Shown: one piece after another, positions 52,517 to 62,760 of the stretch
Layout: each line of letters opens with the position of its first letter
Position numbering within the stretch: the first letter of the stretch is position 1
Assembly (NCBI RefSeq): GCF_048128805.1
Contig: NC_136010.1
Location: 21,107,480-21,171,479 of the forward strand
Reading direction: 5' to 3'
Length of the DNA stretch: 64,000 nt
Origin: Centroberyx gerrardi
Taxonomy: Eukaryota > Chordata > Actinopteri > Beryciformes > Berycidae
The notes under the pieces: model-generated
The model's database searches: none
Told to the model about the DNA's origin: nothing
Seen by the model: only the letters and a program-made list of their open reading frames with translations
Translations under genes and position numbers: made by a program

Positions 52517-52669
52517 ATAAAACAGACACACGGCACCATGTAGCGGCTCAGCCTTCCTGATAGAGGCTTCTCTTTGCCCCAGGGGACTAAATGTTGTATA
52601 GCCTTGTTCACCGTTTGTCACAGCGGACTGAACAGGCTCTGTTGACACACAGCAGAGCAATTGACCCGA

Positions 52670-53050
52670 CTGCCTGCCTGCCTGCCCGCCTGCCTGTCTG
52701 TCTGTATCCCTGTCTCACAGCCCTCTTTGCCATCTCTTGTTCCTTCCCTCCCTCCCTCTCTCCCTTCCTGCCCAGGCCTGCAGATCTGTCTCTCTACCAG
52801 CCAGCCTCCATGCCTGCCTGCCCACCTGCAGGCCCTCTAGCATCACTCCCTGCCTGTCTTCCCGTCAAGGCTTTATTCCTCACCTGCTCGTCTGCCGCTC
52901 TGGCCTCCTGTCCTGCCAGCTTTTTTTTATGTCTCCCTTCACCTACCTGTCTTGTCTGTCTGCTCTTAGCCTCTATGTGCTGATATGGCTGTCTCTTTGC
53001 CAGGTTCCCCTGTCCGTTTGCCTTCCTGCCTGCCTGCCTGCCTGCCATCT
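52670..53050. repeat. CCTG/CTGC-rich degenerate tandem repeat
   Basis: Many CTGCCTGCC and CTGTCTGTC units are interspersed with CCTCCCTC, including a clean GCCTGCCTGCCTGCCTGCC run near 53,030. It produces long spurious Pro/Cys/Leu-rich frames on the plus strand. Confidence 0.75.
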
Positions 53051-53652
53051 GTGTTCGTCTCCCGGGAGTCTTTGCATAACCTTGAGGTGTATGTTACGTT
53101 GTCATCCTCTTAAAAAGCGGGGGAGGAGAGGGGATGGGTGGTAGAAGTTCTCACAAACATTATGTTATAATGAAGAAGGGAATGGAAACCTGAGCAAACA
53201 CCCCCCCGCCCCCCGCCCCCCCACCTCACCCACCCCCGTGTGCCATGATGAGAGCTCACCAAATGGAAGGCAGACTGAAGCATTCTTAACATTCCTTGTA
53301 AAAACGCGTACGGTTGACTGTGCGCTCGGCTTGGCCTCTCCCTGCCTGAACATGGAGGGTGGTGGCAGTGTGACGGGAGATGACACGGTAATTGGTTGAG
53401 GTGATGTGGTGTATGGCTAGTGAACACAGTAGGGGGTGAGGTAGTGGCGGTGGGCCTTAGTCACTTTTTGTGAGTTTGTGGATCTGGTCAGTCTCCAAAA
53501 CTGTGTGTGTGGCCAAAGTGAGGGAATTTTGGCCTGCTTCCAAATGTGCAGGTGCGTTTGTCATGTGAATGAGGCAGTGGCAGCCCGACTGTACGAATGT
53601 GAAGCAGGGTGGAGTATGCATGCTCAGCGAACCTTCCCTGGATAAATGAAGG

Positions 53653-54150
53653 TTTAAAGTAATAATCTGCCACCTTTTCATATAAATAAATGTTTGTTTT
53701 GCTGCTCTCTATCGCCGATTGATATACCAAAACAGTGATCCAACCTATACTCAGTTCATGAAACTTTAAGTTTGCTCTTCTAAACACCTGCAGTCTGGTA
53801 GGCCTTTCCTGAGAAAAATCCTCTGGCACACAGGAAGTTTTACTTTTTCCGGCGGCAGCAGCAACAGCGGTTTGTTCAGAATAAATAGAAGAAGGACTGG
53901 GTAACATGAGCAGTGATGGCCACCATGGCCGAACAGACAAAGAGAAGAAACGCAAACGTCATCAACAGAAAATCCAAGGAAAACAATGTCACAGAACTGG
54001 AGACACTGTTTGATTGCCAAGTGATCTCTGGGAAGTGCAGAGCAAAAACACAGAGAAGAAACACTGAGCACTTAGCACCAAAGATGTCGCCAAAATAAAA
54101 AAAAAGAAAACAAAAAAACCCTGAAGGATCTTGCTGATTTTCACTTTAAA
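53653..54150. mobile_element. MITE with TTTAAAGT termini, 498 bp
   Basis: The left end TTTAAAGTAATAATCTGC and the inverted right end TTTAAAGTGAAAATCAGC agree at 15 of 18 bases. The interior includes an A-rich run near 54,097-54,118 and no transposase. It lies in the long plekhg5 intron. Confidence 0.6.
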
Positions 54151-55496
54151 ATCATGTGGGTGCTTTATACCAACTTTTCCCCTGAGCTGTTCATAGATGC
54201 ATTACAAGATGAGGAAGTGCAGTTTGAAAGGGGAGTATACATCTTCTGTGTGCGTGCTTTATACAAACTTTCTGTAGCTTATTTATGGATGCCTAATGGG
54301 TCTATGCCCCAGGCAGTGTCTCTCTCTGTGGAAAGCGAGCCAGCAAAGGGCCAGTGTAGATGGGATGCTTCACTGTCTCTTTAGTGTGCGAGCTCATTGT
54401 CTGCTGTCACGTGTGTGCTTGTGCAGAGTGTGTGCTTGTGTTTGTTTTTGGCTTAATCAGCAGTGCTGAGTTCAGGAATTCCTGTTCATCAGAGAAAGAG
54501 AGGGAGAGGGCGAGAGCCAGTGAGAGGGCGAGAGCCAGGGCCAGAGAGAGAGAGAAAGAGTCAGCAAGATACAAGTAAGTGGGAAAGAAGATGAGAGTTC
54601 AGCAGAAAAGAGAGTGACTCAGGATACAACAGGATGGTCAAGTGATGGAAAGAGGGCCTGAGAAAGTGTGAGAACGAGGGTGAAGGGCTTTGGAGAGCCT
54701 AGAGTTTAGGACAGTGCGTAATAGAGTGGATTAGAGGTTATGTGTTATGGCTCTATAATGTGGTCTTAGGAGTTATATAGTTTTAGGTGAGGGGTGACGG
54801 ATTGGGCCAGAACTTAGATCTAAGATAAAATGAGGTCTTCACAAGGGTTAGAGGTGTGCGGGTTTGTTGGTGGGTGCTGAGTCAGGTTGTACGGCTGACG
54901 GTGCAGTAGCACATCTGTTTCAAAACAACAGGCTTATATAACTATGGTACTTTGGATGTGTGTGTATTTCACAATAATCTTCATACTCACTTTTCATTTC
55001 TGACATCGCAGCTTCACTTATAATCAGTGATGTAGCAGAAAAATAAGAAGGTGGCTCAACTATGACCTCCAGTCAGGAATCACCTTAAGGGAAACAACCA
55101 CCTGAACAAACAAATATCAGTTATACTTGCATGGAAGCATTGATTTATGCTTTTTTCCTCAAAAGACCCAATCTTCATATAACTTAAATCAGTTTGATGC
55201 TACTTACTATGATGCGTTTACCCTCCGCTCCGTCCCTGCAAATGAGCGCGTCACCCGAAATCACACCGATGCAGCCAATCGGCTGTTTGTCTGTTGGAAG
55301 GCCGCTAAGCCTCGCTGCGGTAAAGAGGGTTCTGCCTCTTTGGGAAACGCTCCATAAAAGCCGGAGGCTCCCTCTGCAGCCCGCTGTCTTGTAAACCCTG
55401 AGGGAGCCATTAGCCTGAGGCCCGCTGGCAGAGGCCACAGTGAGAGCTGAGAGCGCGTCTCGGCTCGCTCCCAGCACAGGAGGGACAGGGCCAGAG

Positions 55497-55536
55497 CCAG
55501 GGAGGGAGGGAGGGAGGGAGGGAGGGAGGGAGGGAG
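55497..55536. repeat. (GGGA)n tandem repeat, G-quadruplex-prone
   Basis: About ten near-perfect GGGA units on the plus strand. Regularly spaced G3 tracts fit the simple quadruplex pattern. In the intron they would be on the sense RNA of plekhg5. Confidence 0.85.
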
Positions 55537-56897
55537 GAGTAAGAGCTGCCCAGGCCCTCTGTCTGCAGCAGCTATGTAGACGTTTGACAACACACGCCCT
55601 GCCTTGGTGGGATCGCTGAGAGGTGTGCAAAGGGGGTTCAAGGCTTATTTTTCTACTCCCATTTAACAAGGTCGCGGTAGACAGCTTGACCCTGGCCAAG
55701 TTGAGGGGCAGCTCCCAATGGGGAAGCCGTGGGTTCTGTGGTATGCACCAATTATACTGTTTTTCCCTCTTCCCCGCAAGGACCCTTGACCTGTGAGTGT
55801 AACTGTGGCCAAGTGGATGACTCAAGGTGACTTGTTTCCGAAGGCCGGCTCTAACTCTCTTTGAGTTTTGCATGGCCTAACTTGGAGACAGGGAGCAGGG
55901 CCCCAGTTGTTTTCCCATTACTTTGGTGGTGACAAATCATTGCTAGAGATGGGCCTTTAAAGTTCAGTTAGTAAGTTGCTTCATTTTCCAGCCTGTTTTT
56001 AGTTTAACAGTAGCCGATCTCTAATAGTGATGATTTATTAATGATATATTTGTCACTGATGGGTCGGCCAAAGAGGGAGAGATGGCATTACAATGAATAG
56101 GTTGTCTCATCCGAGCTTCCTGGAAAGATTTTGCTACGTAGTCTTGTCATGTCTGGAAACTGGAGACTTTTGGCAACAAGGACCTTTACTGTCTCTCCCC
56201 ACCCCCCAGCTCTCTCTGTCTGCCTTCCCCCGGTCTTACTTTCTCCTCCCTGCACGTGGATTCTCTCTGTTTTTCTCATTAGCCAGACAGATAAATATTG
56301 GTGCGCTCAGGGTCTCTGTTATGATATCTTTATCGTGTGTGTACATGTAGAAGATGTAGAAGTAAACACTGTCCTTTATCGTACCTTCAGTGCTGTGTCG
56401 GCCAAGCAGTCAAGTAGATTTGGAGGTTTATTTGACAATGGTGATTTGTTACACTGGAGTTGAGCACAAGCTTACCCACAGCGTGCACTTTGGTACAATA
56501 CCAAAATGGGACTTCCTCTCATTTGCTCCATTTATTTCCCGTCGCTTTGGCCATTATTCATTTCTCTCTGATCTCCTCCCAGCAACACACCCCAGCCTCT
56601 TTCCTCTGTTTACCCTTCCTTCATAAAATCTCTTTTCATGAACTCATTTAATTTCATGAGATGGCCTCTTGGTCTCTTTTTCTATGCATTTCATTTACTC
56701 ATTCTCTCTGTCTATTTCACCCTGCCCTCAGATAAACACTAACAGTGCATTCAGTCTTGATGGGTCTACAGTATGTTTTGACAGCTTTGAGAAAGGTGTG
56801 CAAGTGTTTACGGATGGGCGGTGGGTGGTTTTGGTTGTATGTTTATGTTTTTGCGATAAAGAGATGTGTCAAATTGTCTTGTTCTTTGCCGTTTCAG

Positions 56898-56974
56898 ACG
56901 ACAAGCCTGTCCAGGAAGAGGACTGGGTGGTGTGCCAGCACCCTGAGTGTCCTGAGCGCCGGCGGGCCTCTAAG
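56898..56974 (+). CDS. plekhg5: plekhg5 common coding exon (partial gene)
   Basis: The exon is bounded by GTTTCAG and GTAAGA. It begins in phase 1 and ends in phase 0, and encodes DKPVQEEDWVV then CQHPECPERRRASK. This lines up with the N-terminus of human PLEKHG5 (a DD start, acidic residue, CQxPxC, then RAxK at the same exon end), where these Cys residues open a Cys-rich, zinc-binding-like segment. PLEKHG5 (Syx) is a RhoA exchange factor with DH and PH domains acting at cell junctions and in neurons. Those domains would be encoded beyond the right edge. Synteny directly after nol9 supports the call. The next exon, expected to supply further Cys residues, was not found in the window. Confidence 0.7.
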
Positions 56975-57065
56975 GTAAGACCCTCCAACCTGCGAGCTGG
57001 GCCGAAGGACGGCCTGTGGGGACTGATTTGACTGACGGGATAGGAGAGACAGTCAGGAGGTTTAA

Positions 57066-57392
57066 CTGAGTGTCTGCAGGTCCTGGAAAAAGTCTTAAAA
57101 TGTCTTAAATCATGCTATCTAAAAGCAAAGCCTTAAAAGGGCTTGAATACAGTTAAATAATGCATTTTAAGTCTGACTGAACTTCAAATTCAGTTTTAGA
57201 TGCCTTAAAAGTGCTGTGGTTTCTTGGTGTGCTGTTTTTCCCGTGAGAAATCAGCCCAGTCACGCAGACCTGACAGTTGTTTTCCTTTTCAGTTTGATTT
57301 CAGTTGCAAATCCGGCCTTATACTTCCTTTTAACTGGCAAAAAAGTTCTTAAAAGTCTTAAAGTTAACTTGATGAAACTTGCAGACACCCTG
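57066..57392. mobile_element. MITE with GTGTCTGCA termini, 327 bp
   Basis: The left end CTGAGTGTCTGCAGGTCCTG is mirrored at the right by AAACTTGCAGACACCCTG. The shared core is GTGTCTGCA. The interior is filled with GTCTTAAA and CTTAAAAG words. This matches, from memory, an abundant teleost non-autonomous family starting CAGGGTGTCTGCAGG. It begins 92 bp after the plekhg5 common exon. Confidence 0.65.
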
Positions 57393-58534
57393 ACTTCATC
57401 CTGACCCCCCCATAGGTCCCCCTAAGCCCTTGACCCCCCTCAGAGGTATAGCCAGAGACTATTGGATCTCTCAGATGGGGCCTCCACTGCATTACAGCAC
57501 AGCTAAGGCGAAGCAGAGCGGGGAAGGTGTTAAAATGGGTGTGAGCAGCAAGGCTCTGTGTCTGGCCACTAGACTGTGAAATGAATTATTCCTTTGAAGC
57601 CACCGGTTTCTGAAAATGGGAGTCTGGCCAGATGACCAAGGGAAACCGGCACAGCGTCTGGCTGGTCGGTCGGTCGGTCAGTCAGTCGGCTGGTTTGGTT
57701 AGTCGGCTCTGCCCCAAACTCTCCTTCCTGCCACTGGAGCTGGGCATTGGCCGGATTTTCCCTTTGAATCGAAATGTTGTCCCCTGCTGTCCTCTTAATG
57801 GAAACAACGGAGAGAGAGCGAAAGGGACGAAGGAAAGAAAGTAACGGAGAGAGAAAAGATGGTGAATTCAGACGGCACAGGGAGAGCGGCGGTTATATAT
57901 AGTTTTTCTCCATAGCAACTGAGAATAATAAAGTGGGGGGAAGAGGAGAGAGCTAAAGAGCTTAACCTGCCCTCTCCTCGCTGCCTCTTCCCCTGCTCCT
58001 CACATTATTGAGTCTTCTAACCCCACTTTCCCTGAAAGACAAAAACACTGCAAGCCCCGTCCTCCCCCTCTCAAAGGTTCCTGTTTTTTAGGATTTGTTT
58101 GCTTGAGTCGTGCATGAGGGAGAGAGTTAATGTACAAACTCTTAAAGTATGTGTGGTCATGTGTGTGGGTTTGTGTGTATGTGACCTGCTGTGGCACAGG
58201 GGGGGCGGCCTTGTGGGACAAAGCATGTCTGACACCACCTGTCTCCTTGGCCGGGGTCATGGCTGGTTGTGTAAGGAGATTAGGAAAAGACTTGCTAGCC
58301 CAGTGTGGACTGGGACAGACGAACAAATAGACGGAGAGAGAGGAGTGGGACAGGCTGACAGCAGATACAGATTGGGCAGAAAAGAGAGAGGACTAGAGAA
58401 CCATGTTGTTTTCATCCAGGAGCCACATCAGTCTCTCTGCCTTTATTGTCTGGTCTGACCTTTTATCTGGTTGAGCATCTATCCACCAACAGATTGATCG
58501 TTGGTGGCATAGAAATCTTTTCAACTGTATGAAA

Positions 58535-59137
58535 GGAAAAATCCACCCTAAAACACTTTGTTTAAAAAACAGTTATTGGTGATGTACCTTAGGGTCCATT
58601 TTGTTGTTTGGTGGTGTATTTTCCTTTTTCTCATGGATAACTGGCCAAACACAGGTGACATGATGTCACATTGAGATATTTCCAGTGCAGCTACAATGGA
58701 ATTTGATAGCAGAAACATTTTAAATTAAAATGTCAATGGTAAACGTCAGGTTTTGGTGTCAGTCCGGGACTGATACCAAAACCTGTTGCCTCAGTAGAAC
58801 ATAGTGCAACACAGCCACAAAACACTGCATTTTGAGTAAGGGGCACAGCTGGAAAAACTTGCTCTGCTATCACTATCGCTCTCTCCACCTACAAGTATAA
58901 CGCACAGCCGAATGCAACAAGTTCATGCACGTTCTGTGGGGGTTGTCGAAAGGCATTCTGGGAAACGTAGGAATCGCTAACTGAAGTACAAGTAGAGGAG
59001 GCAGAGGCAGGCTGCGGGAAAGTGGGAACACCACAAAAGCAAATTACAGCACGTCCTCGCCAAATAACTTTGAATGCACTGAACATCACAGATTGATGAT
59101 ATAGAGAGTGAGAGAGTATGTGAGGGTGGATTTTTCC
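58535..59137. mobile_element. Inverted-repeat element, 603 bp, with perfect 15-bp ends
   Basis: GGAAAAATCCACCCT (58,535-58,549) is exactly mirrored by AGGGTGGATTTTTCC (59,123-59,137). There is no coding capacity inside. A near-perfect internal hairpin at 58,747-58,785 lies within it. Confidence 0.7.
58747..58785. repeat. 19-bp inverted repeat with one-base spacer
   Basis: CAGGTTTTGGTGTCAGTCC, then G, then GGACTGATACCAAAACCTG. 18 of 19 positions pair. It is located inside the 58,535-59,137 element. Confidence 0.85.
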
Positions 59138-61205
59138 CGTAACTCTTGTCCTGTGCTTGTTGCTCAAGAGGTCCACATTTGTCTCCTGTGACAGGCTTTA
59201 AACAGCAGAGGGCAATGTCATAGCAGCCCCGTCCTAAAGCCCCATGTCTCATTGTTGCTTATTCTCCTCAAGGGCTTACTCTACATTCAAACGTTTCCAG
59301 GCAGAATGGGAACATAAATATATCCTTTGACTTATACCCCCCCCCAAAACAACAAAAAAAAAAAACAGATTTAGATGCGTCAAAGAGGGCAATTTTTCCT
59401 TTGAAAACGAAAAGCATTAAACTTTTATATTTCACTTTAAGAGTTTTTAAAGGACTCCGAGCAATCCCTTTGAAGCGCCGATGGTTTGGCAACAGGACAC
59501 AGAGCAGACACAAACACAGACGGAGAAGAGAGAAAGAGAGAGAGAGTGAGAGAGAGAATCTAATGCTCCCTCCTTTCTCAGGCCTCCCCTCCGCTGCGTT
59601 TGAGCCAGTTTAGTCCTAGACAGGTCTGCTTTTGGTCTGCCGCTGCCGTATATCAGCTCCCAAAGGGGCTCTGTCTCTTCCAGTCACAGCATGAGCGGCC
59701 TGGGATTGCGTGAGTCCGCCCGCGCCATAATTCACTGAAATCGCACCAGGTGTCACCTTCTGTACTTCTGCTGCCGTAGCTCAAGTGTTGTCACCACATT
59801 ACACAACAGCGCTCAAAGGTTACTATTAGGCCTGACACATGGGTTTCCAAGGGGGCTCGCTGGGGTTTTTTGAACCCTTTGCTGTGGGTTTCTGTAAGTA
59901 AGCGGGATTTTGATCGGCCTACAGGTGTCCCGCTGGAAGATGGGGGTTTAATCCAGAGGCACTGCTGAGCTGAGCGGGGTGTGAGTTGGTGGGTTTCAGT
60001 TTTGGTGTTGTTGGTGAGGGCTTAAAGCTAGTCTGAGCTTGCTCCCAGGATCTAGGCTCCCACATAGAAGAGCTAATTATCCCTGATCGCTTGCTCCCTC
60101 CTTCCATCCCTCACTTCTCTCCCTCCCTCCCTCCCTCTCTCGGTTTTCGCAGGACAGGACCAGACAAGGCTTGTAAGGTGTGGGTTGCCTCAGCGACGGG
60201 CCCCTCCCAGCCCAAACAGCTGGAGGCGCAGAAGGGAAGGGGATGATGGGTGGGGAGCTGGGGTTGACAGGAAGGAAAAGGAGGAGGAAAGGTTTCAATC
60301 AGCTGACTTGACTTTGGGCTCTCTCTCTCTCTCTGTCTCATGCCGTCACTCTCACCTACATTCTGTTTTTGGTTTCATTCTCTCATCCCCACTGTTTGTC
60401 TTTCTCTCTCTCACTCTTTTGTCCCCATTCAGTCACATATATTGAGTAATCCTTTGCTGATGGTTTAGAGGAAGCGGTGTCATATTAGTCACACCAGCAC
60501 AGACGCACCTCTGTGGAATACCTTACACAAAATCATCTCATTATGAGCGATTGAATCATACAGCTTTGAGCCATGCAGCTCTGCTCTTTTTGTTTTGTAA
60601 ATTAATGTGAGGTTTTCTTTCCTTAATTTACGTTCTGGACTTCAGAGTTTTGCTATAGTACGCTAATATGGAAAACTTTGAAAGCATTGGTATGCTATGC
60701 ACGTTTTATTCAAATACAGAGGCACTGAATATACTGTTGAGTTTTCTGCTCAACTGACCTGAACTGCTTGGCTGAAAATCTCACCTAACTGGCACTGACA
60801 AGGAACATGCTAAGGTCTTTAAAGTAAACATTATCATTGGGCTGGATGCCCACAGTCTGCATCTGTCAAGTGATTAAAGTGTGCAAGGGATCAGGCTCCA
60901 TTTCCAGGAAGAGATAGATTAAGTTCGAGGTGTGATGCAATTAAAGTCAGGTATCCTCTGGCCCGTGCGGCCAGAGCAGTCGGCACGCACGGACTAGAGA
61001 ACTATTTGAAACAGCTGTATGTATTCTTATAATTTCTCTGCCTCTCCTCATCCTTCTTGTTTTTTGTTTTTTTTCGTCCTCGGCTAATGAGGAACATGCA
61101 GTCCGTGTTTGAAAAGGTCTTGGACTTGATGGCGGGCAACGCTGCCATGCAATTTATGGATGTACTCAAGAGTTATGGGAGATGGAAATATCTTCCCATT
61201 TGGTT

Positions 61206-61206
61206 G

Positions 61207-61238
<32 letters not shown>
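61206..61238. repeat. (TG)n microsatellite
   Basis: About 16 uninterrupted TG dinucleotide units. Confidence 0.9.
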
Positions 61239-62129
61239 TCGTGTGCTCTGCTGTATCTGGCCTCTAAGGGGCCTACAGGCAAGATCTTTCTTACCGACTC
61301 AAACAACGACGACTATGACCACTGTAAAACTCAGAGAAAAAAACATTTGAGTTTTTTTGTTGCTTTTGTTTGGGTTATGGATTAACCGAGCTATTATGTT
61401 CAAAGGAAGTGATTCTACTTCTCTGGCTTCTTGTTTATAATAAGATTTAAATCCAGCTAACTTAATGAGCCCTATTGTACACCTGGGTGGGCTGTAGGCC
61501 TATAGTTTTCTTTTTTTTTCATTGCAATTTAAGGAACTATACGTTCTCAATTTTATGGCTTTTCAATATTCTCATAAACTGCATACAAATGGGATTGAAA
61601 GCAAAACAAAAATGAATACAGACACGAGTGGTCTTACTCTCTGGCTACTGACCATGTGTGTGTATGTGTGTGTTTCTTTCTTTCTGTTCAGCCTGTATGT
61701 GAATGTGCAACAAAATTTGAACAAGAATTGTGTTGTGTGTCCTTGAAAGCCATAGGCTTGTCTTTTCCTTTCCACGCAAATGTTTTCATCATCTCCAAAA
61801 CTAAGCTGTAGTGGTTGATTTACCTCAGAGCAGGAAAATATGTGCATCATTTTTGATCACCATCCATGTATTCCTCACAGCTTGTATTGCTCTTTTGTAC
61901 CATGAAAGAATGCAGATGCTTCAAATGGGTTTTCTGGGAAGAAAGTGGAAGCATGTGACCTCAGAAGAACTGCGAGCTTCTCGGAAAGTTTGTTGTATGA
62001 AGTAATGCAAGGATTAGCCTATTGATGGCAATGGTGTTCTGCAGTACTCTGATGATGTAGGACTTATTTGGACAGTAGCTGAGGAAAGTTAGTTAATCAC
62101 TTTTCAGATGAAATAGACCGTTGACAGTC

Positions 62130-62410
62130 TGTCTTTTTTTTAACCTTTATTTATCCAGGGACGGTTTCAGCAACGCCCTGTTTCACATTTGCTCAGTCAC
62201 ACAGATTCGTGGGAGCTGCCCAAAACAACCACAGCCTTACTGGAGGACATTGATCATCTGGAGCAGTTGGGGGTGAAATGCCTTGCTCAAGGGCACCTCA
62301 ACAGTGGTTGTTTAGGGAGAGGAGGACATTACTTATTCCCTTTCTGCACCCACATTTTCCCAGCCAGGGATTTGAACCGATTTCAGCCTAGCAAATGAAC
62401 CAATAACCCT
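62130..62410. repeat. Dispersed teleost repeat, long copy
   Basis: The head is a T-run plus AACCTTTATTTATCCAGGGA, followed by GCCTTGCTCAAGGGCACCTC, AACAGTGG and GGGATTTGAACCGATTTCAG. These words recur at 10.1 kb (head) and 16.45 kb (body), and are familiar in fish intergenic DNA. The open frame across it is not a gene. Confidence 0.65.
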
Positions 62411-62684
62411 CCTAATGTTTGAAAAGTTGCTTTTCTCCGTACAAGGTATTTTGCACGGCAATGAAACTACACTTCTATACTACTACCTGCTTTGAAGGAG
62501 ATGGTCTTAGAAGATAATTACCTTTTTAAAAGCTGAACGAATATTAGAGACTCAATTTTCCAAGTGTATTTTCACACATGCTTGACTGTGGAGCGATGGA
62601 ATCACACTTGGAGGTTTTACTGCTGTGGTTCAGTCTGTTTGGGGAGGTGAGAGCATGTTCCAGTCAAAAGCTCTGATCCAGGCG

Positions 62685-62760
62685 CGTGTTGCGGCCCAGC
62701 TGGCTGAGGCACACACCATGTACCTGTGCCATCCTGGGTTTGAATCCGGCATCAGGCTGC
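62685..62760 (+). repeat. tRNA-derived SINE-like fragment
   Basis: An A-box-like stretch (GCGGCCCAGCTGG, 62,691-62,703) is followed about 34 bp later by a B-box-like GGTTTGAATCC (62,737-62,747, one mismatch to GGTTCGAATCC). Spacing and sequence fit the tRNA head of a SINE. I see no cloverleaf good enough for a functional tRNA. Confidence 0.5.

Larger units (their letters stand above)
49045..56897 (+). other. Long intron of plekhg5, part 2
   Basis: No additional coding exon is recognised. It contains an AT-rich palindromic patch (49,397-49,440), a possible repeat around 49,190-49,260, an old repeat ending near 52,516, CCTG-rich sequence (52,670-53,050), C-rich runs (53,196-53,237), an inverted-repeat element (53,653-54,150), GA-rich sequence (54,490-54,570) and a GGGA tandem repeat (about 55,497-55,536). 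Confidence 0.5.

Noticed and set aside
52591..53144. Overlapping 130-135 residue Cys/Pro/Leu-rich frames on the plus strand
   Set aside because: These are translation of the CCTG/CTGC simple repeat, present in several frames at once.
55184..55873. 229-residue open frame on the minus strand
   Set aside because: It is created by the GGGA repeat (a Pro/Ser/Leu run, SLPPSLPPSLP) and flanking GC-rich intron. No recognisable domain.
62189..62398. Small protein on the plus strand
   Set aside because: It lies entirely within a dispersed repeat that also occurs at 10.1 and 16.4 kb.
62685..62760. A functional tRNA gene
   Set aside because: A-box and B-box-like words are present, but I cannot fold a proper cloverleaf with paired acceptor arms. 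A SINE head is more likely.
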